Below are positions 1 to 11,898 of a stretch of 64,000 nucleotides of DNA, piece by piece. Origin of the DNA: Eulemur rufifrons (lineage: Eukaryota; Chordata; Mammalia; Primates; Lemuridae). The position numbers and the translations under genes are program-made. The notes under the pieces are model-generated. The model was not told the origin of the DNA. It saw only the letters and a program-made list of their open reading frames with translations, and did no database searches. Each line of letters begins with the position of its first letter. Position 1 is the stretch's first letter. The stretch spans positions 32,467,501 through 32,531,500 of the forward strand of contig NC_090997.1 of the NCBI RefSeq assembly GCF_041146395.1, given 5' to 3'.

Positions 1-305
1 ACACACACACCTCAACTGAGGAAAACATTTTAACACCTTGTCTTGCAGAAATTATCAATTCTTTTTTGCAAGAATACATAGTTTAAAATAATATGTAAGA
101 CTACAGTTTATATACTAATGTGGCGGTTTTTACCTATCCTGAAAAACCAATCTAAATATCCAATGGTCTATATAAATTAGAGATGGTGAGAGAGGAAAAA
201 AAAATTTCATAAGACCAAATGGTATCAGGAGAAAAATAGGTAGGGGTGGGACGGGGGAGATGTTTGGCTAAAGGATACAAAATTTCAGGAAGAATAAGTT
301 CAGAT

Positions 306-325
306 CAATTGTACATGTACAATTG
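306..325. repeat. 20-bp perfect palindrome
   Basis: caattgtacatgtacaattg equals its own reverse complement. A second small inverted repeat (aactataa / ttatagtt) follows at about 341-361. Confidence 0.85.
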
Positions 326-744
326 TACAATAATATATACAACTATAATGCAGTTATAGTTATTAACAATGTATTGTATACTTGAAAATTGCTGAGAGTA
401 AATTTTAAATGTTCTCCCCACATACAAAAATGATAAATATATGAAGTAATTGGATTGGTTAATTAGTTTAAGTCATTCCACAATGTATACCTATATCAGA
501 TCATGTTCTACACAACAAACATATACAATATTTGTCAATTAAAGAAAATAAATTTGCTAAGCAAAAAAAAAAAAAGGAAAGAAAAGAAAAACAGTCAAAA
601 GACAAAATTAAAAGTTTTTATAGCCAAGAATAAAGATGTGAGTTCAAGTATGGCAGAAGATAGCAAAAATAACAGAAGACTCCTATTTATAAGATGCCTT
701 ACTTATTACAGTGACATATTTCCATCTGATTGCACATGTTAAAT

Positions 745-1135
745 GAGATGAGCTTCAGGACAGTAAATAGTGCAGGGTCCAAAACCAGAGCCCTTGGGTT
801 CAAAATCCTGTCTCTGCCACATAATGGCTACATGACCTTTTCAAGTTAATTCTTGGTACTTCTTTTAGAAATGGAGATACTGATTATATCAATCCATCAG
901 AGATAAACAAGTGTATTACAGTCAGGTTGTACTTAAGTCCCCTTAAACAAGTTCTTACCAAAGGACTATGTTCATACCTAAATATCAGCATTAGCATAGG
1001 AAAAAAAGGTCCAGTATAAGTACTTGTCTCAGCAGGTGTCATAGGATTAAATAAGGTAATACATGTAAAATTCTAAGGGTGGTTCTTTGCCTAGAGTAAA
1101 TGCTCAGTTGATATCAATTATATTTTGCTTGTATC
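745..1135 (+). repeat. MIR SINE, interrupted
   Basis: Contains the MIR core order: 'gggttcaaaatcctgtctct', 'gccac..atgacctttt', then the 3' part 'ttaaataaggtaatacatgt' and 'agtaaatgctcagt'. About 100 bp in the middle is poorly matched. Confidence 0.7.
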
Positions 1136-1432
1136 CATGGTAAAGGTATTTTTTAACATTTATTTGAAATTGTACACAAAAATTACCTGGCATGAACAAT
1201 GAATTATCTTAGTTTTATTTCTGTGAATTGGAGATCCATTCTAAACCTTCCTACCTACCTACCTATTAATAGATTGATACAACAATTTTATTTGTGTTAT
1301 GGTGGGAGAATTTGAGAACCATGTAAAACCTAAATTTCATGCTTCAACAGCACTGTGAATTAAATACAGAATAATGCATTAACTTATACAGAATGAACAA
1401 ATATCCCATCAGCATCCAAAAGGTTTGAATAA

Positions 1433-1474
1433 CCATGCCACTGCACTTCAGCCTGGGTGACAAAGACCCTGTCT

Positions 1475-1507
<33 letters not shown>
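1433..1507 (+). repeat. Alu 3' fragment with poly-A tail
   Basis: Only the right-arm end is present: 'cactgcacttcagcctgggt' followed by 'gaccctgtctc' and about 30 A. The rest of the element is missing. Confidence 0.8.
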
Positions 1508-1509
<2 letters not shown>

Positions 1510-4500
1510 TTTCACAAAAGGTTTGAATAGACATATCTGAACATTACTGAATTCCGTGCCAAAAAAAAAAAAAAAGCCATAAAACACCACAATACCACCT
1601 GAAAGAGTTAATAAGACTGTTGACTTTGGTTCTTCTATTTTGCTTTTGCAGCATGCCTTAAAAGCAATTACTATTCCATTACTGTTCACACAAGAGAAAA
1701 TTTACCAGCTTGTAATTTAGAGGCAAGTGGAGTAGACAGAAGAAAATGGAGCCACCCGCTATAGTTTCTAAGGAGCAGACAACAGCTAAATGTTTAAAAG
1801 ACACAACATTCATTACACTGAACAATAATCCAAGCATGTTTTCATGTCTATTCATGAGAGAGAATAATCAGTGAAAACTAGGTTGAAGAAGAAAGAATGA
1901 TGGACAAAGACAATAGGAAGAGGCAGAAGGAAGAATGTCTTTTAAACCCAAATTGTTATTTCTGGCCAATTAAAATATCAAAATCCAAATGGTTTCCAAA
2001 GAAAATTCTGTCAAAAATGAACCATAACTCAAGTACTGTCTACCCAAGGAGAGTAAGGAAAATCTATAGATTTAACATTTATAGCCTAAGAAAATTGGCT
2101 ATAGTTTTATATACACATTTTTACAAAATTCTTGCACTTTATCAGGTCTATGGCATGACTATTAATACAATTTCAGATGGGGGGAAACCAAAGACAAGGG
2201 GAACATTTCAGGTAAAATAGTCTTTTTATGAACCTTCTAGGTTTCTTCACTTTAAAAAGATAATTACCTTACACAAAGTAAATATCTCAAGCATGAAAGA
2301 TAGGTAAATCTTATGTCTCCATTCAGGAAACATATACAGAATTACTATTTAGGGAGAAAAGTGCCAAATATTGTAAACTTGAATATCTTTTGGATTATGG
2401 CTCCAACAAGCAGCATGGAAAGGGGGAAGCACAGAAATGCTTTAGAAAAGGAACAAGACACAATTAACCCTCAACTCCTCCACCTGCCCAGTAGACAAAT
2501 AGCTTAACGCACACCACAAAAAATTCAAACAAGGGCTCTCTCTAGTTCATTGCTTTCCAGAAACATCTTCACGATTCATTCACTGACTCCTTTCATGAAC
2601 CCCTTAAGTGTCTCAGAGACAGTCTGTCTTCCAGTCTTACCTCATTAAATTTAACATTTCTGAAGTTTTTTTTTTTTTTCTTCTTTCTGGGAAAGTGCTA
2701 TTTTTCAACCTTTCAATTCAATTGATTTCCAAAGGTGAAACCAACTTCACCTGAAAAGCATCTGCTTTAAAGTTAAGAAAGCTTTGAAGGTTTTCTAGCA
2801 AAGAACAGAAATTTGATCAATAGTGTCATTGAAAATATGACTAGGTATAAAGCCACATTTATCTGTAGTTGTGGCTTTTATTAAAGCAGCTTAAATCCTT
2901 TGCAAATAAGCTTTTCCAGAGAGCTAGATCGATAGGATGTGCACGCAGGCAGGATTACCTGTGATCCATAGTGCGAAATCCCATCAATGCCACAGGAAGA
3001 ACAGGAGTAGTAGTTAAGGTACTTGCAACTTGAAAAAAACCCTGCCACCTCCTTCTGCAATGGACAGCCCCATTTTCTGTGGCTAAGACTCACGCTAAGC
3101 CTCATTTGCAAATGGATTTGGCTGTTAAGGTAGGATTGTTTAATGCAAATATTTTTTTCCTGGCAGCACAGCTCAGTTGAAAAGAGAGGCTGAAAATTAG
3201 TTAGCAGTATGGGAGAAGAAAAAGCACCATTCCAGTTACTAAGGAGGAATAATTGAACACAGATTGCCTGTTGCGTCTTTAATTTAATTTTGAGACCTTT
3301 CATCCTTTACTTTCCTTCATTTGCAGCCAATACTTAGTGAACTAATTTGCACCTGGTTCATTTTCCTCCTTTTATCTTATCTTCTTTAACATCAACCATG
3401 GAAATTAGAAGCATTATGAATAAAAGATGAAGGCTGACTTGGGACATTCTTTCCTTAAGTACCGTGAATTACTTAAAAACTAATTTGTGTGTGTGCACAA
3501 CCCAGAGGGCTGAGATATGTGCCTCAGCCCTCCAGCATCCCTGGGCAGCATCTTACCTTTTCCCCACAGAGCCACAGCTTTTAAATGTTTTGCCTGGTCC
3601 TCCAAGGGAACAATGTCTAGACTATAAGCCCCATGGATTCATTAATCCAAGGACGGGTGTATGATAAACTATCTCATTAATAAACTAAGGGTTTATAAAA
3701 AAAATTTCAAGTTCTGGAAAATGTGCAAGTCTAAGAATTTATAAATTCCACTAATCCAATGAGTTCACCGGTGCCTGCCATGCAAGGAAAAGAGTCAGCT
3801 GTGATAAGGAAAATTGAATGTATCAACATATATATATGGCGAACAGAGGCCTCATCTATCCCAAAAATGTAGTGGTGGTGGTAGAGAAAGGTACTAGTCT
3901 TGAAATTACTGTTTGGGAGAAATGTTCAGGGACCACAAGACCAATTCTAAGTATGCCATGCCTATTATGCTTAAAACAAGAACAACAACAACAAAACCCC
4001 TCATATTCTGTTGTATATTTTACATACTTGGCACCACTCCATAAAAAATAGTTCCATATGCTCTTATTTTAAGATAAACTTAATTTGATTATTTTATTAC
4101 TTCCCACTGTACAAAATTTTAGTGTCTTGAAAGTTGTAGATGTTTTCCTTTATAATTTCCTCTTTGACAATACCATTTTTTCTCCTTACCTTATTTTCTT
4201 CCCCCCACCTCGCACCCATGCCCCATAATCCAGTGAAAAACCTACTGGATTTTTCTCTTGTTGCTTAATATCCCCCACCAACAAGCCCTCCTTTCAGCTT
4301 GGGAAGCATCAAAGGAAGGCTGTGTCCTGAATCATTTCACTGCCTGTGTGTGCCAACTCTTCCAAGCATCTAACATCTCACACCAACAGGCTAGAAGCTG
4401 GGAATAAACTGAATCATTTTCCCTTCACTATCTAACCTCCTACAGGGTTCGTTAACAGTGATGTCCATTATTTTACTTAAGACCATGCATATTCACAGAT

Positions 4501-5939
4501 AAAGCAACTTCCAAGTTGTAGAAGGGGGAAAAATACTTTGGGGTTTAAAATTATGGTGCATTAAAATGTAAAGTCTCTGCTTCAGAATACAAGTCACTTC
4601 TTTTTGGGGAAAGAGTACCCAAGCAGGATCAAAATAAAAGCCCAATTAAAAAAAATCAGATGGTATCTCTAATCTTGGTTGGAGACCATATTATACAATG
4701 CTAAAGAAAGTCCTCTATAGTGAAAGGATGGAGAAGAAATGATGAAGAATAATTACTACTCCTTTTATTCATGAAGGGGAGGATAAATGGAAATGAAGGC
4801 AGCAATTACCTTTAAAAAGTGGATTTTTAAAAGCCACACAGAAAAATTAAACTGGAAGAGTACAGAATAGCTCTGAGCTGAGGCTGAGATTAGGATGAAA
4901 GTGGAGGGAGCAGTTAGGGTATTTGATTACTAGACACACAGATTATTTTACCACTTCAGTGTCCAGCTCATGCATAGTATTTTTCAAATGTCCAGTTTAC
5001 TTGGGAGAAGAGACGTTGGATTTTTCTCTTCTCTCTGAGGCAGGATATTAAGAAGTTTCAGGTGAAGGAAGGCGACAGTATGGCAGGGCATCAAAGAAAT
5101 CAAGATTACATTTAGCTATACTTGTGTACAGGGAAGAAGAAACTGACAAAACCATGCAACTCAGTCTCATCTGCAGACTGCACACACGTACTGTAAAATG
5201 CCAGCCTCAGGGAAGAACACCTGTTCTGACGCTGTGCCTGTTGGCTGTGTGCGCGCGGGCACAGGGCTTTCCAAGGGAACGCATGGGCCATGTCAGCAGC
5301 AGGTGGCCGGGCCGCGCTCAGGACCTCAGAGAGCAGCAAAACACAGTGGCCCCGGGCAAGTGCGGCCTGGCTAACTCTCCAAAAAGAGGCCTTAGAGAAA
5401 GTTTGGGAAAAGGAGCTGGTCAGACCAGATGATACCTCGGGCTGCAAAAAGACATAACCGCAGGGCAGAACAATCTCATTTGTCAGAAAGGGTTTACTCG
5501 GGGCGGGGGGGGACGGTAACCTTCAGGGTCAGAAAGGACTATCGCGAGGTGCGGGGTAGAGATGGGGGAGGACCCCCACAGAAGTCAATGTTTTCACTAA
5601 CAACCATTTTCGTGCCAGGTGACTGTACTAGAAGAAATTTGTCTCTAGGCTTACCATCTCCACCTTCCTCCCTACATGGTTCTAGACTCGGAATCACAGC
5701 TGTAGGCACTGAAGGGCCTCAGAGTACACCAAGCCTATCCCCCTACCGTGCAGGGTCCCTCTCTGATCTCTCGCAGCCTGCCTCACAGACAGCGCCTCCA
5801 GGTCCGGGCTCCATCTTCAGGCCAGCCAGAGCCCGGTCCCTAGTAATCATTCCCGTGCCTAACACCTGTGCTATTCCTTTGGCTCAATCTGGAGACAGAG
5901 AGCCTCAGAGCAGACCCCTTGAGCCACAGCGGTCCTCCT

Positions 5940-6139
5940 ACCCCCCCACCCCCCACCCCCCCGCCATGGCCAGCGGAGGCTGCGGACTGCCCGCGAGGAG
6001 CAGCTCCACTCGGTGTCCCGAATGCGCGCACGGAGAACTGAGAACTCAAAAGTGCAGCGGCAGCGCAAGGGGGAGAGTGACGGCATCCCAGCGGTCCCGA
6101 GGCCCCTCCCGCCCTTCCCTCACCCTCCCCCCCCCCCCC
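5940..6139 (-). other. G-run clusters near the start of intron 1
   Basis: Plus-strand C tracts at about 5940-5963 and 6124-6139 become G tracts in the B3GAT2 transcript, the nearer set about 36-51 nt past the donor. Several runs of four or more G could form a G-quadruplex or bind hnRNP H-type splicing factors; the function is inferred. Confidence 0.45.
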
Positions 6140-6173
6140 GCAAACCCACTCCCGGTGGGTCGGGCCGGCCGCT

Positions 6174-6175
6174 AC
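6174..6175 (-). other. B3GAT2: 5' splice donor of B3GAT2 exon 1
   Basis: On the minus strand the exon ends CAG-GAG and continues GTAGCG. Protein similarity stops here: the open frame runs on, but becomes low-complexity Gly/Ala/Ser sequence. The split is in phase 0, after Glu197. Confidence 0.88.
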
Positions 6176-6766
6176 CTCCTGGAAGAGCTCCAGACTATAG
6201 GTGTTGTCGTCGTCAGCGAAGAACAGCACACCGGGCTGCGCGCGCTGGTGCTGGTGCCTCTGGCGCAGCCAGGCGAGGCCGGCGTTGCGCTGCTCGGTGG
6301 CGCGCGGCAGCCCGGGCCGCTTGTAGCGCCGCGGCGTGGGCACGTGCAGGTGCGTGCTGGGCAGCCCGGCCCGGGCCAGGAAGCGGCTCACCAGCTCGCT
6401 GCGCGCCGCCGCGTCCTCCACCAGGATCCAGTGCAGCTGCGCCACCTGGCGGAACGTGTTGGCCAGACGGGTCAGCTCAGCTTTCTGCACCGGGCGGCTG
6501 TAGGTGGGCGTGATGGCATAGATGGTGGGCAGCTGCGGCTGCGGCTGCGGCTGCTGCCGAGACTCGTTGCGCTTTTCGGCCCCGCGCACGGGGCCGGCCC
6601 TGCGGAGCGAGAGTCGTGGGCCCCCGCGCCCCACTGCATAGGGAGAGAAGTAGGGGCGCGGGGTGAGCGGGGGCGCGGGCCTCCGCGTGTCCACGTCGAG
6701 CATGATGATGACGATTAGGATCCAGGGCAGTAGGATGAAGAAGCGGCTGAACAGCACGGACTTCAT
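6176..6766 (-). CDS. B3GAT2: B3GAT2 exon 1 coding part (glucuronosyltransferase GlcAT-S, residues 1-197)
   Basis: Partial CDS of galactosylgalactosylxylosylprotein 3-beta-glucuronosyltransferase 2, a type II Golgi enzyme that moves glucuronic acid from UDP-GlcA to terminal galactose (HNK-1 epitope synthesis in the nervous system). Start ATG is at 6766 and 197 codons run in phase 0 to a GT donor at 6175. Visible parts: cytoplasmic tail MKSVLFSR, membrane anchor about residues 9-25 (FFILLPWILIVIIMLDV), proline/arginine-rich stem 26-79 with an N-glycosylation sequon N67-E-S and a Gln-Pro run at 72-78, then the GT43 catalytic domain from about residue 80 (TIYAITPTYSRPVQ), ending with FFADDDNTY. 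The DDD at 185-187 is the DXD-type motif that binds the metal and UDP-sugar. The frame is open further upstream, but the signal-anchor directly after this ATG decides the start. The C-terminal half lies in exons outside the window. B3GAT1 and B3GAT3 are paralogues; the N-terminal sequence fits B3GAT2 best. Confidence 0.96.
6533..6556 (-). repeat. GGCTGC hexamer repeat encoding the Gln-Pro run
   Basis: About four copies of a GGCTGC unit on the plus strand encode alternating Gln and Pro (residues 71-78) in the stem of B3GAT2. It lies between the membrane anchor and the catalytic domain, where length changes are likely tolerated. Confidence 0.8.
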
Positions 6767-7600
6767 GGTGCGCGCTTCGCGGCCTCTCAGACACCCCAGA
6801 GGGGGACGAGCCAGGGGACCCCAGTGCGCAGCCTGGACGGCAGCGGTGCCAGCACTCAGGAAGCCGTGGCCGGTGCGCTGTCCATGGGGCCTGGGGTGCT
6901 GCGGGGACCAGGAGCCGCGGGGCTCACCAACCGGGCGTGGGGGATCCGCGCAGGTTCGGGGGAAGCTGGGGCTCCAGGGCGGGCAGGCAGGGGCTGCCCC
7001 CAACTCCGGGTGAGCTGGCGGGAAGCAGGACTCGTCCAGCCGCGCGCTGCTGGCCCAGGAGTTGTGCGGAGAGCGGGGAAGGCGGTGATCCCCACCGCGC
7101 TCTTTCCGAAGAGTGGGAGCCGGGAACCGGCACCGGGTGCGCCTCGCCGCTCCAGTCCCGAGGTGCTGCGGGCAAAGGGGCTCCAGCCACGGGTCACAGT
7201 ATGGTCTCCGGGACACCTTCGAGGACGGGAGACAGGCGCTAGGGCTTTCCTTCCTTACATGCCGGCCGGGGAGGCGAGGACGGGAAGGGCGCGCCGGGGA
7301 TGTTGAGCCCCCAGCTCGGTTCGCGCGCCGCAGCGGAAGCCTGCGCTCCTGTCCCTGGCTCTTGTCTTCTCAGAACCTCTCTCGGCTCCGGCAGCAAGAT
7401 CCCAAAGCAAGGAAAGAAAGAAAAAGCGAGGGGGCGGGGGCGCTGCAGACTCGAGCGTCCTCCCGAGTCCTCCTGTGGGAAGACAACAGCGCTGCTACTG
7501 GCGGAGAGGGGCCCCCCCGCTCTCCGCTGGGTCTGGCGCTAACCGCCCCGCGGGCTAGCTCGGGAGGCCGCCGCACCGCGTGAGGATGAGCGGGAGGATG
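6767..7600 (-). promoter_or_regulatory. B3GAT2: B3GAT2 5' UTR and proximal promoter region
   Basis: Sequence directly upstream of the start codon on the minus strand. There is no convincing TATA box. GC-box cores are visible at about 7430-7440 (gggggcggggg) and 7541-7551 (ccgccccgcgg). The transcription start cannot be placed from sequence alone, so 5' UTR and promoter are not separated. Confidence 0.6.
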
Positions 7601-8089
7601 AGCGGGAGGAGGGTCCCCGTGGGGCTGCACGACCTCCGGGAGGGGATGGTGCTCGTTCGCCGATCTCCGCGCGCTCTCCGAGATACTGCACGGTCTTTGG
7701 AAATGAGCCAGGAAAAGCCATTCATGTGCGGAAAACTCGCCGGGCTGCGCGCGTCGATGCGGGTGCCTAGGCTGGGGAGTGAGAGGAGGGAGAGAGCAAA
7801 GGGGTCTCTTCGCTGGCTCCCAGCTGCGGGGTTGGTGTGGGGGTGTGTATCGAACAGCGGCACAAAAAGCGCTCTCGCTGAATGGCAGACATCAACAGAA
7901 GCCCACGGAGATGGAGGGGTGCGGCACATAGGTGTTTGGTGAGTGAGATATAGCCCATAAGAAAGAATCAATTCAAACGATCAAACGGTTTCTGACTGCA
8001 GTTAGCTCACCGGGGCGGGGGGAATTCCTAAAACTCCAGCTGAGTGTGTGTAACTTATTTTTCTTCAGTAATTTGTAGTCACAGTCCCT

Positions 8090-8265
8090 CACAGTTCGCC
8101 GCCACCGGAATTATTCCGTTTGACCCTCCCAACGATCCTTTCAAAGAGGCCTGGTAAGTAGAATCACCTTCATTTTCTGGATGAGGAAACAGAGGCTCAG
8201 GGTTTAAAGTGATTCCTCTCGGGTCAGAGGCAAGTGGCCAAGTGGAAATAGAACGTGGGACTTCT
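8090..8265 (-). repeat. MIR SINE
   Basis: Antisense MIR core: 'ttctggatgaggaaacagag' followed by 'gctcagggtttaaagtgatt' and 'tcagaggcaagtggcc'. It lies just outside the CpG island. Confidence 0.7.
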
Positions 8266-9579
8266 GCGTATAGCTGGTGGCTTCCCCACTGCATGGCCTG
8301 CAGAAGTCACACTTCACACAGCCAGCCAGGCAGGGTTGGCCTTCTTAAATATAAATGTGGTGCTTTCCAAATCAGAGCATATGATGACATATAGAATCAT
8401 GACAGTGTCTGGAGGACACCAAGAAAACAGTGGGCGCTTAGTTGGATTTAGTTTGGAAACTTTTTCTATCTAGTCGACCTTCTAGCCGAATGCCTGGTGA
8501 TATATAATGTACCCCGAAAAATGAAGAGGAGCCATGCTTCCCAGGAACGGCCCAGGGAGGTGTTTGCAAAGCGGCAGGATCTTCTCCATGTCCCCTAGCC
8601 TGGGATAAATGATTCCTGGACCCATTTTCCCTCCGTTGTCTGCCTTTCTAAGACTTGTTCGCAAAGAAATCTCTCCGACTGTGCGTTCTGAGGGTGCAAC
8701 CAAGAGCTCTGGGGCTGTGCCCCTCCAGTCTTCCTGATGCCCCTGTTCTCCCAGCCCTACTCCTGAACCCCCTACCTGTTAATCAGGTGTTGGCTGTGAA
8801 TTTCCCTAACTTCCCCCTCAGATTCTGAAACCTGAAAGTGAACTTCCAGACTAACACCCTGCCTCTGCACACTCGCTAGAGCCAGCCTTCTATCTCGACT
8901 TCCCTGTGTCACCTACAACTCATACTTTTTGAGCTCTGCAGATGAATGCATTCTAAACATAGGAAACAAGGAATCCATTAGCTCTCTTCCTGTATTCTCC
9001 AATAGCTTAATGTGCCTCTGAATATAACACAATCTCAGGAAAATGTGTCCTGGTCAGGCCTTGAAGTGCCTGCCAGCATCATGCGGGGAGGAGGAAGGGG
9101 AAGGAAGTCAAGGTTTCCCTTAAAGAAAAGGCTTTTCTTAAATATTAGAAAGCAGCACACACATCCACTTGCCCAACCTCCCCCTCCAACCCAAGGTTAC
9201 TGAAGTCTAGTTTGTCCAGTTGGGATTTTTTAATTAGGTTAAAGAGAAATGCCTTGTCTTAGCTGGAGTAAAACAAGCAGTTACTGAATTGTACTAAAAA
9301 CATCACTAAATTTGGTAGTGGGAAACTGTTGGTTAGTCCCACTGTACCATAAAACCTATTTCCTAATTGTGTCTTCTCCAAGAAACAGAGCTATTCAGAA
9401 ATGGAACATTTTCAAAACCAATCAAATTTGCAGTTTAATTTGAAACTTTAGCTGATGCCCAGAATTCACTGGTGTCATACAACACAACACTTAACTAGCA
9501 CATTGAGGACTGTCACCTCATTTTTTCTATTATCCTAAGTCAGCATTTGCACCCAGATTTACCTCATTCAGTCATCTGT
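8266..9579. other. Intergenic, no recognised feature
   Basis: Mostly unique-looking sequence of moderate base composition. Short open frames on both strands have no recognisable domain. Nothing further is seen. Confidence 0.5.
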
Positions 9580-9830
9580 TGGGGGCATGATGGTTCTTGG
9601 AGTTAGGCAGACCTGGCTTTGATTCCCAGCTGGGCTACTTTTACTCGTGCGAGTTTAGAAAGTCAATGAGCCTCCTAAAGCCTACGTTTCCTATTGTGGA
9701 AAATGGAGTTAATAATACATACTTATGGGAATCTTGTAATGATTAAATGAGATAAATTAGGTAACATATTTTGCAGACGAGCTGGCATTACATGGGCAGT
9801 CAATAAATGGTATGTATCTATATACAGGCA
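9580..9830 (+). repeat. MIR SINE
   Basis: Sense MIR: 'gagttaggcagacctggctt', 'tgattcccagctgggctac', 'gtaatgattaaatgagataa', ending 'cagtcaataaatggtatgta'. Confidence 0.8.
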
Positions 9831-11898
9831 ACACTATCTTAAAAGACTATCTTAACACTGGAGATCTTGATGGGTCATCATTATCAAATGATCATAAAGT
9901 GAAATCTGTTCTAAACAGGACTGACAATGCCTCTACATACAGTACCTTCACCTGTAGGGAAGGGGATCCCTGTTAGTGTATTAGAGTCTTCCCAAGTCCG
10001 TGTAGGGAGGGGAAGAAAGAAGAAATCAGTTTGCCCCAAATATGAAATACAGCTTGTCATGCAATAAGGATAACATGATTCCAAGTGGCATTTATGTGAA
10101 ATGGCTGAATATGCCATATTGTTTTATTAATGCATTCAGTGGCTTAAAAATGTGTCCCTAAATCCTTTACGATCAAATCTAATGATTTAAAAATACAAAA
10201 ATTATTAAGGATGTCCATTTGAAGCACAAAACCAGGGTAAAATACTTTTCAGTGCAAAATATTATGCTTTTGTTAGAATGGAAACAACTCCTTTAAATGG
10301 AAACTTGAAGAAAATGTCATTTTTATGAAGTGTAATCACTGAGTAGCTATAATACTTTTCCATATAGCTTATGATATTCTTACATAAAACAATTCAAGCT
10401 TGATCTGTGGCTGATAATGAAGGTTGGTAGTAGAAGTCACTAGAGTAATTTAAATAATTACCTAAATTCAGAGCTTCTGCACATCCTCTCAGTGTTTGTT
10501 TTCATTTAATCTCTCTAATTATTTGTGTAGCAAAGTGAATATTGCTTCATCTCTACTAATGAAGCCTTAGATTGCTGGCATCAGCCATTGCATTTCAGCA
10601 TTCAGTTGTTGTTCTCAAATAAACAAAGGTGAAAAAAAAATCCCATCTGGGGAGTTAACAAAAAACATACCATATAATCACTAAACATTTACATTTTGCC
10701 TTGATGAGTAATATGTGACTGTAACCTTAACAGCAAAAATATTGCAGCATGATTAGTGCACTGTACAGAACTGATCCCATTTGACATTTGAGCCTGGGGT
10801 TCTGCTAGTGTGACTAAATCATCCTTCAAGAGAGCATTTGGGACAGCTTTGATATTCTTAGTCAAGTAGGAAAGAGATCAAGAGAAAGCTCTACATAAAA
10901 TCAAGTGTTTGTACCTATCTATATAATAATGTGATTATGCAAATCAGGTTTTGAAAAGAATCAGAACTAATTCATGTGCACATAATGTGCAAGTATTGAT
11001 AGTCAATACCCACATGCATGTGAACATACTTTCTGTTAAAATATCAGACACAATTATGTGAAAGAATGTCGTCAAAATAAATAATTCTAATAGTCCCCAA
11101 TTCCAGGAATACATGACAGTTTCATTGATAACTGTCAGAAAAATGACATCCAAACCACAAATTAAATGGCTCATTTGGTTTGTTTTATTTTCATGCATCT
11201 AGATCCTCTGCAGATATCACTTTGGGCTAAGAATTGTTCAAATTATAAGGTTTCCTTAAAATTTTAGGCATTTGTAGTCACTATGTATAATACGTGACGT
11301 TAGGTAGTTTGTTTAGTAAAATCCCATTTTTATAGGATGGATTGGGGAAAAGGTTATTCAGTAAAAGTGATTTCCTAGAAAAGTATAAATTGGCAATTTA
11401 CCCTAACAAGTAACATGCCAGTGAAGGGTTAGGGTACACAAAAACTCAATAAAACGTGCATAAAGGTATACTGGCATCCTTTCTTTTTTTCCCTCATCAT
11501 CTTAAAAATTGGCATTTTTGTTAAAATAGTAATTTGTTAGAAATAAATTTTACTGTAAAACTATATAACCTACATTTCACAGCTGTTATGAAAATCAAAG
11601 TAGATAATGTAGACAAAAGTATTTTAAACAATGTAGTTTATACATGTAAAACAGAGGAGGGGGATGAAACAAGATTAGCACGAGTTGATGACTGTTAAAA
11701 CTGGGAAATGAAAACATGGGGGTTCCTTATCTTTCTGGGCCTATGTTTTACATGTTTCAACACTTCCATAATAAAAACTTAAGATACATAAAATAGGTTA
11801 TTATGTACTAAAATTTGTTTACCAAGATAATAGTGCTGTCCTACTGCCCTTGTTTTAAAAACTACAAGTGCCTGAGTTGTGCAACATATTATGGGTTG
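9831..11898. other. AT-rich intergenic, no recognised feature
   Basis: No open frame with a known domain and no clear repeat. Base composition is strongly AT-rich. Confidence 0.5.

Larger units (their letters stand above)
1..6173 (-). other. B3GAT2: B3GAT2 intron 1 (part)
   Basis: Sequence downstream of the exon 1 donor on the coding strand. It contains no exon I can recognise: no open frame continues the GT43 domain. It is AT-rich up to about 5 kb and then rises into the CpG island. Poly-A/T tracts (about 1477-1507 and 2669-2681), a palindrome, a MIR and a SINE fragment are the only structured parts. Confidence 0.8.
5440..7850. promoter_or_regulatory. B3GAT2: CpG island over the B3GAT2 5' end
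   Basis: CpG dinucleotides are dense from about 5440 to 7850 against an AT-rich, CpG-poor background on both sides. The island covers the start of intron 1, exon 1 and about 1 kb upstream. It is free of interspersed repeats. This is typical of a TATA-less CpG-island promoter. Confidence 0.9.

Noticed and set aside
2881..3303. Minus-strand open frame of 140 codons in intron 1
   Set aside because: No recognisable domain, no clear splice sites placing it as exon 2, and it does not continue the GT43 fold.
5429..6718. Plus-strand open frame of 429 codons across B3GAT2 exon 1
   Set aside because: It is antisense to a real exon in a CpG island, where stops are rare. The translation is low-complexity Arg/Pro/Gly with no domain.
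5840..7216. Reading the whole 458-codon minus-strand frame as one protein
   Set aside because: Only residues 151-347 of that frame match the GT43 enzyme. A signal-anchor follows the internal ATG at 6766 and a GT donor ends the match at 6175; the rest is CpG-island sequence.
6824..7583. Several overlapping open frames upstream of B3GAT2
   Set aside because: GC-rich 5' UTR/promoter sequence produces frames on both strands. None has a domain or conserved start context.
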